DNA of 64,000 nt from Buddleja alternifolia (lineage: Eukaryota > Streptophyta > Magnoliopsida > Lamiales > Scrophulariaceae): positions 48,734,645 to 48,798,644 of the forward strand of contig CM033393.1 of NCBI GenBank assembly GCA_019426215.1. The letters run 5' to 3'. Shown here piece after piece: positions 20,704 to 32,422 of this stretch. The notes under the pieces were generated by a model, which had not been told where the DNA came from, made no database searches, and worked only from the letters and a program-made list of their open reading frames with translations. Made by a program: the position numbers and the translations under genes. Positions within the stretch are counted from its first letter, which is position 1; every line of letters begins with the position of its first letter.

Positions 20704-23700
20704 ATGACACCAAAGAAATCTACTTATGCTTCTGTCGAGCCTATCATCAAGGTTACTGAAGGCCTTGTTGTCAATTGGAAATTTCTTTATGAGCAACCTC
20801 AGATCAATCTAACTGATATGATGGACTTGGTAACCAAGGCTGGGCTCAAAACATTCTTGACTAAGTATTCCTATTTGTTTCCAATGGAAGTCGACACCTT
20901 CTGAAAAACTGCTAAACACTCCGCAGACAAGAAGTCTATCTCTTGTCTCATTCCTCTATCCAAGATGGAGCCTCCTAAGGAATTCATTTTGACTGCTGTT
21001 TCCATTGAGAAGAACTTCAATCTTCCAAATGAGGGCGAGCCATTGGATTGCGTTACTTTAGAACAAATCAAGGAAGCATGGACGACTATGAGTGCTTATG
21101 ACGGCATACCCTACAAACAACACTTTGAAAAGAAAATTTAGTGTCCAAGTACCGACTGATGGCTGATTTCTGCAGCAAGATCATAGAATGCCGAGTGGGT
21201 ACCTTTGATAAGGTGAACCCAATTCAATTTCAGATGATGACGGTGATACTCCTCAACCTCAAAATCAACTAGAGTGAGTGTGTATTTGGAAGGTTTCGGG
21301 ATTGTTTCAGCGCTCCAAATAAACCTTATGGGCTTAGTTTGAGTGACCTACTGTATCGATCCGAGTGTGTCTACTCTTCTGGTCAACCGCTGAATAAGAC
21401 CAAGATGCTGGGAAGAAGGATTTTGAACAATCTCTTTAATCCTCCCAAGGTTGGTGGTGCTGCTAGACCACTATCTGAGCATCTGAAAGTACGCGAAGTG
21501 TCAGATGAAGAAGCTGAGCATCCAGTTCTAGAAGAAGCCGTGAAGCGTCTGACTGTTACTAAGAAGAGGGCTCCCAGAAGGCCCAAGGCTCAAGTCATTT
21601 CCTCTTCTCAAAAAGATGATGAGGAAACTGATGAGGATGCAGAGGACAAAGTCCCTCTGATCAAGCGGAGGAAGCGGGAAGGGATTATTAAACAAATAGA
21701 CTTTGAGGAACCAGCTGCCGCTCCTCTCGCTAAAACGCTAAAGCTCGTTGAAGGAGTCAACGTGAAGAAAATTTTCAAGCGTTCCAGGACAAGCAAGCGT
21801 TAAGCTGTTATTCTTGAGGAGCCTGAGACGGTTGAGCCAAGCGCTCAAGCTGTTGCTGTTGAGCCAAGCGCTTATGTTGCTGTTGAGACAAGTTCTCAGG
21901 GTAAGTTTATTTCTTCCCACAACATTTCCTTTCCTACATCTGTAGAAGATCCTGCTTTTATAAAGGATAGTTCTTGTGTTACAACTTTAGTTCCAGCTGC
22001 TGCTGAAGCATCAACAGACATCCATGTGGATGTTGAGATGACAAATATTGTGGCTATTACCAAAGATGTTGCCGCAGAAGCTACTGCAATTGAAGTCGAG
22101 GAACCTGCTCCCATAAAGGTTCAAGCGTCAACCATTGTTCCGGCTATAACAGAGGCACGCTCAAAAAGTCAGAGTGTTGCTGAGGACGTTACAAAGCTAA
22201 GGCATTTTTTCAAGCTGGACCCACTGAAGACGATTGATCACTCAATCAATTATATGCCTCAAGCGCTCGAAGAAGACTTCATTCCAGCAGGATATAATGA
22301 AGAAAGATACATTCATGCTGAGAATGAGGTAGCCTCACCGATTGACATTGACAATCAGATCAGGGATGTAGTGTTTAACACTGAGTTGACAGAAATTGAG
22401 AGGAAATATTATCTGGCAATTCAACTCGGTAAAAATCCTGGTCAAATACCTTCGTCTCTTATTCTTCAACAAGACAGACAAGGAGGTAGAACTCCTAAGT
22501 GTGATACAGATCTGGCGTATTACCTTGACTATGGGCACAGCAAGTCAACAGGTTTTGCTCTCAGAGACTACAACATCCGTGTGTATGATCCTTTCCGCCC
22601 TACCTTTCTCAATCCGTCAGAAGCAGTCTTAAACAGAGAAGGCTACACACATTTTCCTCTTATAGCAAACAGTAAAGAGAACTTGAAGTCTGTTAATCCA
22701 CTTCTACTGTGGAAAAATAAAGGAATTCATGCAGGTGAGCGTCTAGCATCTCTCACAGATGTGATCCATACTGAAGCTGATGCATACTTTGACAGTGTCT
22801 GGAATACTAACTATCAGACTGATAGATATTGTTTTAAATCTATCAGAGATATCCACCATGAAGGCATTCGAGCTATGGTTAATGTTGGGATAGATTACTG
22901 TATGGCTGAGGTAAATTGGGCTGAAGCGTATGTGGGCCATAAATACACATTTTCGGAGTTAGTTCAAGCTCCCCATCTTTTTGGCATAGGCATGCATGAC
23001 AAGAAGCGTCAGTTTGCCAAGTATTGCCTTGTGAAGCGTCAGGAGAGAGTTGGACCTGTTAAACAGCTACCTGAAGTTCGTCAACAGATAGAACATTTTC
23101 TACGCCAGGCGCTACAAAGGCTTTCCGTCACTCCTCTCCAGTTCAACGCTCAAGCGTCCACCAGTGGCAGTTCATCCCCATCTTGTTTGAATTTCTCACC
23201 AAGCCACTGCGATGACAATTTCAGACTGATGATAAAGATCATGGCTCCCATTCCCCATTTCGACAAGATCTTCACTAAAAATCTACTGAAGCCAAATGGC
23301 TCGAGGATTCGAAACTTCCAAGGTTATCCACTTCTACCTTCTATCAGACAGGAAGTAAGCGATCATTATGCCTATGTTCTCTCCTTACTTAAACGCAATC
23401 AACGTATAGCTCGAGCAGTGTATCCTTATTTGGAAGACTATTACCGCAGGTATGTGCCAGAAGCTCACAAGCCACAGCGTCTTCCTACAGATCAGATTAT
23501 CGGATTTTCCTTGCATTACTGCCCATATACATTATTTCTCATTCCAAAGCCGCAGTCAAGGATCTTCCAAAACCACTTATTAGACATCATGGGTCCAATA
23601 TATGTCCGAGCTAAAGATAGTCCCCTTCGCACTTTCATTCAAGGGACCTGCATCTCTCGTTCCAGACTGACTGAACTTCTGGAAGCTGCTTCAGATTCCT

Positions 23701-24874
23701 ACACAGATATCGCTAACTGGAACTTCCAATTCAATGAATTTCGTCAAGAGGAGTCAAGGATTGAGGAAGCGCCTGCCAAGTTGGTTGAAGAATCCGTACC
23801 AACACTTCAGAAGTTGCAAGTCTTCCAGCGTCTGCTGAAGAACCAGTTCAAGCGTCTCTCCCAGAGGCTATTCCTGACGCTCCTAAACTCGTTGATTCTG
23901 TTGCTGCTGATACTGCTGAGGTAAAATTTTTGATCCTGCATATCAAGCTCCCCTTGACTCACTCAAGCATATATCCAGATTCAAGCGACCGGCTCCTCAA
24001 GCGGTTCCATCGGATGTGGGTTAAGCTTTTGAACCTTTGCTGAAATCTGTCTTAGAGGAGATGAGCAATCAAGCTACTCAGAATGAAGAATCCTTCCACT
24101 GGATTAAGACGGATTTAGCAAAGATTGAATCTCAAACTATGAACGCTCAGATTGCTCATATGCGAGGTTCTGCTCAAGCGGCTGTTGATGAATGTCGCAG
24201 AGAATTTCAAGATATGAATGATGCTACCAGAGCTAAGCTTCTTGCAATGCAAGAAAATTTCGACAAGCTTGTGGATGATATCACAACTTCAATGTGTCAA
24301 ATTGCTACTCAAGTTAGCCTACTCACAGAACATTTTCTGAAGGCTGATGATGGCAATAAGGGGAAAGAGAAGAGAAGAGCGTCTGGTTCAACAGCTCAAG
24401 ATCCTCCTCCGCCGCCGAAGCGTCAGCAATTATCTACTCTTTCTGTGCCAAGACTCCCATCTTGGATAACTGCTTATGGGGTAAGTGATTCTGCTGGAGC
24501 GCCTAGTAGAACGCTCAGAGAACCTCCACTAGCACTATATCCAAATATACCAACACCTTCTAGAGCACGACTTGAACAGTTTGACATTCCTCTTCAAAGA
24601 GCATCTATTCCAGAACCTACAGATCCAAGAATTTTAGCTGAAGAGAGGCAGATGACTGACTTCAACCGAACTTTTCAAAATTTGCTTAAGGTATATGGGT
24701 ATTGACCCGACTGAATGGGACAAACACTTTATTGCTTTCAAGAAAAGACAAAAGGAAGAGAATAAGCTCATAATCGACAAAGATCATGAAGTGATAATGA
24801 CTTTGGAAGACAACCTAACTGAAGCTATCCGAGCTGAAATGCCCAAGCAATATATAGTTAGACCAAGTCGTTAA
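20704..24874 (+). pseudogene. long 3' reading frame of the Sirevirus-like element (env-like position)
   Basis: The frame starts MTPKKSTYASVEP at 20704, about 0.8 kb after RNase H. It reads as one ancestral protein of roughly 1390 codons with breaks: a stop at 20902-20904, damage near 21140, a single TAA at 21801-21803 and frameshifts near 23830-24000 and 24690. The largest clean block is 22026-23924. Content: a globular N-part, a Lys/Arg and acidic linker with Ala/Glu/Val-rich repeats (21560-22130), a second globular region (22200-23110), and a helical, probably coiled-coil C-part (24037-24330) with a Pro-rich stretch. I see no signal peptide, no fusion-peptide-like segment and no genuine membrane span. 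Sireviruses often carry an env-like ORF here, but this one cannot be called envelope from sequence. Confidence 0.7.
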
Positions 24875-25089
24875 GGCTTTTTGATTTGCATTATCTATAT
24901 TTTTGTCTCTTATGTAACTTTTGTTTCGTTGTAAAAATGCTTGTAATCATTGATATATATAAAATGCATTTTTCAGCTGAAACAACTCGTTGAAGCTGAA
25001 CTAACCTCAACTAACTTTTACTAACCAAAGCTAACTTTTATTTTGGTTGTCTAACTCTTGAACTAGTAAAAGAGTAAGTAATGCCATCA

Positions 25090-25105
25090 TCAAAAAGGGG
25101 AAAAT
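25090..25105 (+). promoter_or_regulatory. Sirevirus-like polypurine tract
   Basis: TCAAAAAGGGGAAAAT lies immediately before the 3' LTR. Confidence 0.85.
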
Positions 25106-26647
25106 TGTTAGGAATTCATGTTAGATATTTTGATGATGACAATTAGAATTTTATATTAGACCCCGAAATATGTAAGTTTGATTTTATTTAGAAATCATGT
25201 GTAAGCTTTGAAGCGTTAGAGTTGTAATAGGCTTTGCTTTATTTTATTCTAGAATGTTAGGTTAAGTATTCTTAGATTGAGGGTCTGATGATTTCTGTGT
25301 GAGTTCATCAGTAGTTTAGGTTAAAGTCTCAAGCGCCTAATATCTGAATGAAGATGAAGATTCTAAGCGTCCAGAAGACCAGCTATTTCAAGCGTAAGTT
25401 TAGGACAGAAGTAATTCAAAGCTGAATAAGCATCTATCAACGACCAATTTCACCTGAATTTATTTCCAAGTCCAGAAGGAGTTTAATGCAAATATTCTCA
25501 GTGCATTTAGTGCCAACGGGCATTTGATTCAAATGCAATAAATGTTGATAAGAGCATTAAATGTGATAAGCACTTTCAAACGTACGGAGAAGCCACCCTA
25601 TTGGACTGTCAACTTTCACAGACTGCAGCACCAACTTTCGTGCAGCAGATTTTCAGGAAAAAGGACAAAAGTTGTTCACCCGCGAAAGTGAGAGACACGC
25701 GCATGTGCATGTGTCAAACGGACACTTTTTCCAAGAATGCCTATAAATAGGACTTCAACAACAAGCCAAAAGAACACGATTAAGAAAAAGCCAAATTGCT
25801 GTTGCATTGAAGTCTCATTCCTCAAACTCTCAGAAAAGCCAGAATATTCAAGCAAAAACATTCTCTTTGCTTTTCTTTAATTCCTGAGATAGTCAACCAA
25901 ATATCTCAAACATTCTTTTCGGAGAAACCTACACTACTATTGAGATATTCCCAGTTGTTAGAACTTTATCAAAATCAGACAAATCGTTTAGAAAACCCCC
26001 ATCCAAGCCTCGCGATCTTTGTGAAGTCGAAGTTGGATACTTGCACTATTTTTGGGTGAAAGAAGCAAAGAGATAGAAGTGATTTGAAGCAGAAATCTGT
26101 GTGATCATGGAGCTCAAGTCATCAACATCCATCTCTCCGTAATTTGTAGAAGTTTTTGTGTGATTCTTTGAGAATCATCTTAGTGGATTACCTCCGAGTG
26201 TTCAAGGAGAAGAAGGACGTAGTTGGGATTACACCACCCAACGAACCTTACAATTATTGTGTTATTTACTTTACAATCATTTTTCATATTGATATATCAT
26301 AGCATAAATCTGATAAGTAAAAACTCAAGTGAACGCTAAGCAACTAAGGAACTGTTTGTGACGCTAAAGCCTTTAAAAGAGAAGACCCAAAAATCATTCC
26401 GGTGTGCTAACACTGATCAAAGAAGTGAACGCTTAAACCTATTTGGTTATAGTATTCAAATCTTGAAATCTAAGTTAACTTTCTAAAAACAGTCTACATT
26501 AGACGCTCAGCCAAAGCGTCTATATTTCAAGTAAACGCTTAGTCAAGCGTCTACATTTCAAGCGTCTACATTTGAAGTCGAAAAAGACTTCAGGGCCTAT
26601 TCAACCCCCCCCTTCTAGACCCTTTTGTATGCCACTTGGGACCAACA
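25106..26647 (+). repeat. Sirevirus-like 3' LTR
   Basis: This is 1542 bp, co-linear with the 5' LTR, with scattered substitutions and small indels including loss of a short direct repeat near 25230 and a gap near 26570. Confidence 0.92.
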
Positions 26648-27724
26648 ACATCTGAGAGCTTAAAAAAAATTAACGAATCATCTCCATATATCATAATAGA
26701 ATATCCCAAAAAAATCATGTCGTACACATACAATTAAAATTCCCTTCAAATTTCTTTAGGCATGCTTGATCCTGCTTTTAGAAAACTACATATCTTAAAT
26801 CCAAAGAATTTCTTTTATTACCATTGTAGAAAATGTGTCAATAATATCTTATATGTATATATATGTATATTTTATATCATACAAAATAGAAAAGTCTCGA
26901 GGATTTCTTACCTCAAAATCCAGAGTTCTTGACATCATGAGTTCCACAAATTTTGAATTCTTTCTATGTCGAATCTAGATTTACATTACAAGGACAACAA
27001 TAAGCCAATTCATAATCTAGTAAATTAAAAGATTATATTGTACTTAATAAGAACCTGGAGTTGACAATAAATTTACTAAACTACTATTTGTGCCCCTCAT
27101 AACTCTTACCCAAGATTATAGACCACTGCCCATGTATCTATCCATGCAACCCAATTATATGTAGTATCAACACTACTAAAATTACTTAATAGCTTAATTT
27201 ATAGGAAAAGCAATTATCCACTAGCAACCAAAATTTAGATTAATGAAACCCCTAGTAGAAACCTAGTCACGCATTAACTTCTCCTAAACCTGCATTCGAT
27301 CCACCGGCTTACTTCATCAACTTATTGCTAACAAGAATTTTGTCTCAATATAGTGAAAAAGGCACAAAGAAAATACTTGCTGACAGTTTCTTTCTCAGGG
27401 TGAGTTGGGTAATATTTTAACACATCTCTTCAATTGATGGGTTAAGGACAAATAAGCATTTAGTACCCTTCATAAGAACTACAATTTGATGGAGAGAAAA
27501 CTCCCTACTCCTCCGATTGCAATCTTTGAAAGCCGCCGTCGTCAGTTTCCGGTGCTGTGAAGGAAAATTGCTTTAGTTTCTTATTAATATTAACTAATTA
27601 AAGCCTACCCAATCTCTATCACCCGGCTAGACACTATATATTCAAATCACCCTAATAGTTAAAATACCGAAAATAACCTTAATTACAAGCTATATATATA
27701 TGTATTAATTATTTGGGTTTTACA
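26648..27724 (-). repeat. gypsy-2 3' LTR, right part
   Basis: It matches 33160-34237 closely and ends GGGTTTTACA before the polypurine tract. It starts with ACATC, the right TSD of the Sirevirus, one change from GCATC. Confidence 0.9.
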
Positions 27725-27740
27725 TTCTCCCCCCCTTAAA
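27725..27740 (-). promoter_or_regulatory. gypsy-2 polypurine tract
   Basis: The minus strand reads TTTAAGGGGGGGAGAA just before the 3' LTR. Confidence 0.85.
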
Positions 27741-29022
27741 CAATGTTTCGTCCTCGAAACTGAAAAGAATAAATATATGTACCTTCATTATCAAACAGAT
27801 GTGGATATCTCTTGATCATTTCTTCCTCAGGTTCCCAAGTAGCTTCTCTAGGAGAATGATTTGACAATTGAACTTTCACAAATGAAATTGTCCGGTGTCT
27901 CAATACTTTCTCCTTACGATCGATTACTCGAATAGGAAATTCTTCATATGACAAATCCTCTTTTACTTCTAGGGGCTCGTATTCTAAAACATGACTAGGG
28001 TCATGCACATACCGTTTCCACATGGACACGTGGAATACATTATGCAACTTAGAGAGTTCTGGGGGTAGTGCTAATTTGTATGCTACTTGCCCGACTCTAT
28101 CAAGAATTTCAAAAGGTCCTATAAAACGAGGATTCAATTTCCCACGCTTTCCGAATCAGATCACCCCTTTTGTCGGGGAAACTTTTAAATGAACCATATC
28201 GCCGGTTTGAAACTCCAAATGTCGCCTTTTCAAATCTTCCCAACTCCTCTGCCTATCTTGAGCTACCTGTAGTCATCTTTTTATCAATGGAATCTTCTCG
28301 ATGGCACTCTGTACCAAGTCAGGTCCTAGTATCCTCTTTTCTCTAATATCGTCCCAATGTATCGGAGATCTACACTTTCTCCCATACAAAGACTCATAAG
28401 GTGCCATTCCAATGCTTGATTTGAAACTATTATTGTAAGCAAAATCTGCCAATTTCAAATACTTATCCCAGTTTCCCTTGAAATCCATGACATAGGCCCT
28501 CAACATATCATCTAGCACTTGAATAGTTCTTTCTGATTGACCATCTGTCTGAGGATGAAAAGCAGTACTAAACTTCAGTTCAGTTTTAAGGATAGCCTGC
28601 AGACTTCTCCAAAAATGAGATACAAACCTAGAGTCTCGATCCGAAACTATACTCACTGGCACTCCGTGCAAGCATAAAATATTTTCTACATAAATTTCAG
28701 CTAGCTTATCAAGTGAAGTTGTTTGTCTAATTGGTAAGAAGTGAGCTGTTTTAGTGAGTCTATCCACGATTACCCATATCGAATCATTTCTGTCTCTAGT
28801 CCTTGGCAAGCCACACACAAAATCCATAGTAATGTGTTCCCATTTCCACTCGGGTATTTCCAGAGTCTGCAATTTACCCGCTATTCTTTGATGTTCAGCT
28901 TTTACTTGTTGACATGTCAAACACTTGGCCACAAACTCTGCTATATCATGCTTCATGCACTTCCACCAAAAATGATTTTTCAAATCTCTATACATTTTAG
29001 TGCTACTCGGATGTATGTAAAA
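27736..29022 (-). pseudogene. gypsy-2 integrase with chromodomain-like tail
   Basis: The 240-codon block from 28995 has CLTCQQVKAEHQ of the zinc domain. All three catalytic acids are kept: D58 in ITMDF, D119 in IVSDRDSRF and E155 in TDGQSERT, with the 35-residue spacing of the last two. It stops at 28273. After about 135 damaged bases the C-terminal domain resumes (28137-27736) with MNPRFIGPFEIL, LHNVFHVSMWKRY and REATWEPEEEM. The last motif is chromodomain-like. Confidence 0.85.
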
Positions 29023-30586
29023 TTATGACTTATGAGCTTCTCCCATAATTTCTTCTCTAATACTAGAATCAACTGGAACACATACTCTATTTCCAAACCT
29101 TAAAGAGCCATCCTCGTGCAGCCGAAATTTTGGTTGCAACCCCCTTATTGTTTCTTCTGTGATTCGGGACAAGTCAGGATCCTCACTTTGAGCTACTTTG
29201 ATACGTTCAATCAAAATGGGTTGCGCAGTCAAGCAACTGATGACATTATTCGAATTACCCATCACTACTTCAACTTCTAAATCCTCTAGTTCATTTAAAA
29301 TTCTCTGTTGCCCTGTAAGTATGGCAGCTATCCTTGCAGACTTCCTACTAAGAGCATCAGCAACCACATTAGCTTTCCCCGGATGGTAATTAATGGTAAC
29401 ATCATAGTCCTTAAGTAGTTCCAACCACCTTCTTTGTCTCATATTCAACTCCTTTTGGGTAAATAAGTATTTTAGACTTTTGTGGTCAGTGTAGATCTCA
29501 CATTTTTCTCCATATAGGTAATGCCGCCAAATCTTCAAAGCAAACACCACTGCTACCAGTTCTAAATCATGTGTTGAATAATTTTGCTCATAAGATTTTA
29601 ACTGGCGAGACGCATAAGCAATAACCTTGTCCTCCTGCATTAAAACACATCCTAAACCATTTTTCGATGCATCACTATAGATGACAAAACCTCTTGTGTC
29701 AGTAGGAAAAGTTAGGACCGGTGCAGAAACTAACTTTTGTTTCAATTCAACAAAACTTTGCTCACACTCCGGGGTCCAATCAAATTTCACCCCTTTTTGA
29801 GTGAGGTGAGTTAAAGGAATTGCAATCTCTGAGAACCCTTGAACAAATTTCCTATAGTAACCTGCTAAACCGATAAAAATTCTAATTTCAGTCACCGTGG
29901 TTGGGCAAGACCAATTGGCCACTGCTTCAATCTTTACAGGATCAACTGATATTCCTCCTTTTGATACTACGTGTCCTAAGAATAACACACTACCATGCCA
30001 AAATTCACATTTGCCTAATTTGGCAAAAAGTTTCTCATTTCGTAGGGTTTGCAAAACTAATCTCAAGTGTTTAGTATGGTCTTCCTCATTTTTGGAATAC
30101 ACCAAGACATCATCAATGAAAATTACAACAAATTGGTCGAGATACTCATGGAATGCCCTATTCATCAAACCCATAAAGGCTGCAGGTGCATTTGTTAACC
30201 CAAATGGCATAACTAAAAACTCATAATGGCCATACATGGTCCTAAAAGCAGTTTTCGATACATCTCCACTCTTTATTTTCAATTGGTGATAACCAGATCT
30301 CAAATCAATTTTGGAAAATACAAGAGCTCCCTGCAACTGATCAAATAAGTCATCAATTCGAGGTAGAAGGTATTAGTTCTTTACTGTTACCCTATTCAAT
30401 TCGTAATCTATACATAACTGCATTGCCATTTTTCTTTTTGACAAACAGAATGGGTGCTCCCCAAGGTGATACACTAGGGCGAATAAACCCTCTATCGAGC
30501 AAATCTTGGAGTTGTACCTTTAGCTCTCGCAACTCGCTTGGAGTCATGCGGTAAGGCGACTTCGATATTGGGCCAGTTCACGGGAT
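29023..30586 (-). pseudogene. gypsy-2 reverse transcriptase and RNase H
   Basis: The fingers (30586-30337) hold [14 protein letters not shown] but include stops and a frameshift near 30420. From 30336 a clean 437-codon block follows. It has [24 protein letters not shown], the catalytic FIDDVLVYS (Asp 75-76), [11 protein letters not shown], the RNase H residues [24 protein letters not shown] and [12 protein letters not shown], and an intact [13 protein letters not shown]. It ends at a TAA just after GEAHKS, and integrase begins in the same frame right behind it. Confidence 0.87.
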
Positions 30587-31222
30587 TTAATCGATTTCGA
30601 ACTCAATATCTCGATCTGGAGGTAGTCCTAGTAATTCATCAGGAAATACATCAGGAAATTCCTTCACGACCTGTATGTCGTCTAACTGTACTCCCTTATT
30701 CTTAGTGTCCACTACATGTGCAAGATATCCCGTACTTTCTTTCCTCAAAGCCTTAGAAGCACTTATGGCAGAAATGATAGGGATATAAGGCTTAGACTGC
30801 TTGGATACTATGGTGGAGGCATGACCACGGTAAATAAACTCTTCCTCCCCTGGAACTTTAAAAACAATCTTTTTCCCAAAACAATCAATATGAGCATGGT
30901 AACATGATAACCAATCCATACCATGAATAGTGTCAAAATCACTCATGTCTAAGCATATCAGGTTTGCTTTTAGATTTTTCTCTCCTAACCCAATAATACA
31001 ATTCTTTTGAATTCTATCCGCAATAATCAATTTTTTCATTGGAGTAGAAACATGCATAGGTTCATCTAATTCCTCAGATATGCAATTCAAACATGCAGCA
31101 AATTTTTTAGAGATAAACGAGTGAGAAGCACCAGAGTCAAACAATACAACGGCATTTACAGATTGTATAGTAATGGTACCTGTCACTACGTCATGAGTAG
31201 CATTAGTCTCATCCTCCCTCAA
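30587..31222 (-). pseudogene. gypsy-2 aspartic protease
   Basis: A 211-codon block has the intact active site VVLFDSGASHSFIS at about residues 25-38 and the GMDWLSCYHAHIDC motif near 100. It continues through the VKEFPDVFPDELLGLPP linker into RT and stops at DIEFEID. The catalytic DSG is unchanged. It would normally be released from a gag-pol polyprotein, so the flanking stops make this a domain remnant. Confidence 0.82.
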
Positions 31223-31231
31223 GGAAAATAG

Positions 31232-32282
31232 TCAAGCATTTTGCTTCTTTTGTTCAGGTGGCTTACCAGATACATCACTTATGAATGGGCAATCCTTAAT
31301 GCGGTGATCCAATCGCCCAAATTTAAAGCAAGCATTGGACTTCCAACGACATTCACCAGTATGAACTACATGACAACGATCACACTCCTTCCCTTGTGAG
31401 CCAGTATGTACTATCTCATTCTTTTTGTTTGTGCTATTGTTGATCGTCCTATCCCGAACATTCTGAAACCCCTCGAACCTCGGCCTCTTGCGATCTCCAT
31501 CATATTGCTCAAACCTCTTCAAATCGGTCTCCACCCTGAGAGCTCTTTCCAATAAGTCTTTAGGAGGACACTTTGTCTTGGATTTCCCTCCTTAGCCTTT
31601 GGCAAAAATGGTTCACTTTACTTTTCTCTGAGTTCAAGGAAATTGGGCAGAAACGACCAAGCTTATTAAACATTATTTGCATACTCAAGCACTGACATGC
31701 TTCCGACTTGTTTCAAAGTAAGAAACTCATTCTCTTTCGCCAACCTGACTGCACGAGGAAAATACTGGTCTAGAAACAACTTCTTAAAACCTTCCCAAGA
31801 CAAAAGATTTGCTGGGTCAGTATATGCTGTCTTCACAGAATCCCACCAGTACTTAGCATTGCCAATCAATAGGGCAATGTCATGTTCAGTCTCACTTCTA
31901 TAGGATAGTCCATTGCAATAAACGTCTCTTCCAATCCAGTAATCCATTTCTCTGCAGCGAAAGGGTCGGGTCCACCATCAAATTAGGGAGGGTTCAATCT
32001 CCTAAAATGCTCGAAATAAGAGATCCTCGATTGTGCTTGTGGTTGTTGTTGAGTCTGTTGTTGCATCAAATTGGCCACTACCTGACAAAATCCAGCGATG
32101 TCTACCTGGGTAGCTGGCATACCAACATTATGAATTTCAGGCTGAGGTATATGGGGTGCTTGGCCAACTGGAACCTATTCCTCATTAATAGGGGCATTGG
32201 GAGCAGCTCTCCCAATTCTGTGTCCACGACCCTGACCACGTCCTTGACCTCATCCCTTTGCTCTTCCCCTACCACGAGCCAT
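31232..32282 (-). pseudogene. gypsy-2 gag, broken
   Basis: The ATG at 32282 starts MARGRGRAKG, a basic Gly/Arg N-terminus usual for this lineage. The gag core is in a 93-codon block at 31947-31666 (AKYWWDSVKTAY, FLDQYFPRAVRLAKENEFLTL), and the C-terminal part is at 31552-31232. The zinc knuckle there reads CFKFGRLDHRIKDC, with the second Cys changed to Phe, so metal binding should fail. Stops and frame changes separate the blocks (near 31560-31665 and 31950-31985). Confidence 0.8.
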
Positions 32283-32408
32283 TTCTGTACTCTAGCAAAA
32301 TTATCAATGTCAAACTTTATTTCATAGTCTCAGTATGTAGATTAATACTGACTTTAAAACGATACAAGTAAACTTTAACCATGATTTCTCACGCAAGGCC
32401 AACCTAGG

Positions 32409-32420
32409 CTTTGATACCAC
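32409..32420 (-). promoter_or_regulatory. gypsy-2 primer binding site
   Basis: The minus strand reads TGGTATCAAAGC, one base off the initiator-Met complement, two bases after the LTR. Confidence 0.85.
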
Positions 32421-32422
32421 TC

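Larger units (their letters stand above)
12736..26647 (+). mobile_element. Sirevirus-like Ty1/copia element with long 3' reading frame
   Basis: This is 13.9 kb with LTRs at 12736-14303 and 25106-26647, both TGTTAGGAATT...ACCAACA, differing by a few per cent by eye. The TSD is GCATC (left) and ACATC (right), one mutation apart. Order: PBS, gag with CCHC, protease, integrase, RT, RNase H, then a ~4.2-kb extra region before the polypurine tract. Long LTRs, a long gag and an extra 3' frame are Sirevirus traits. It is inserted in the gypsy-2 3' LTR. Every gene has stops or frameshifts. Confidence 0.9.
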
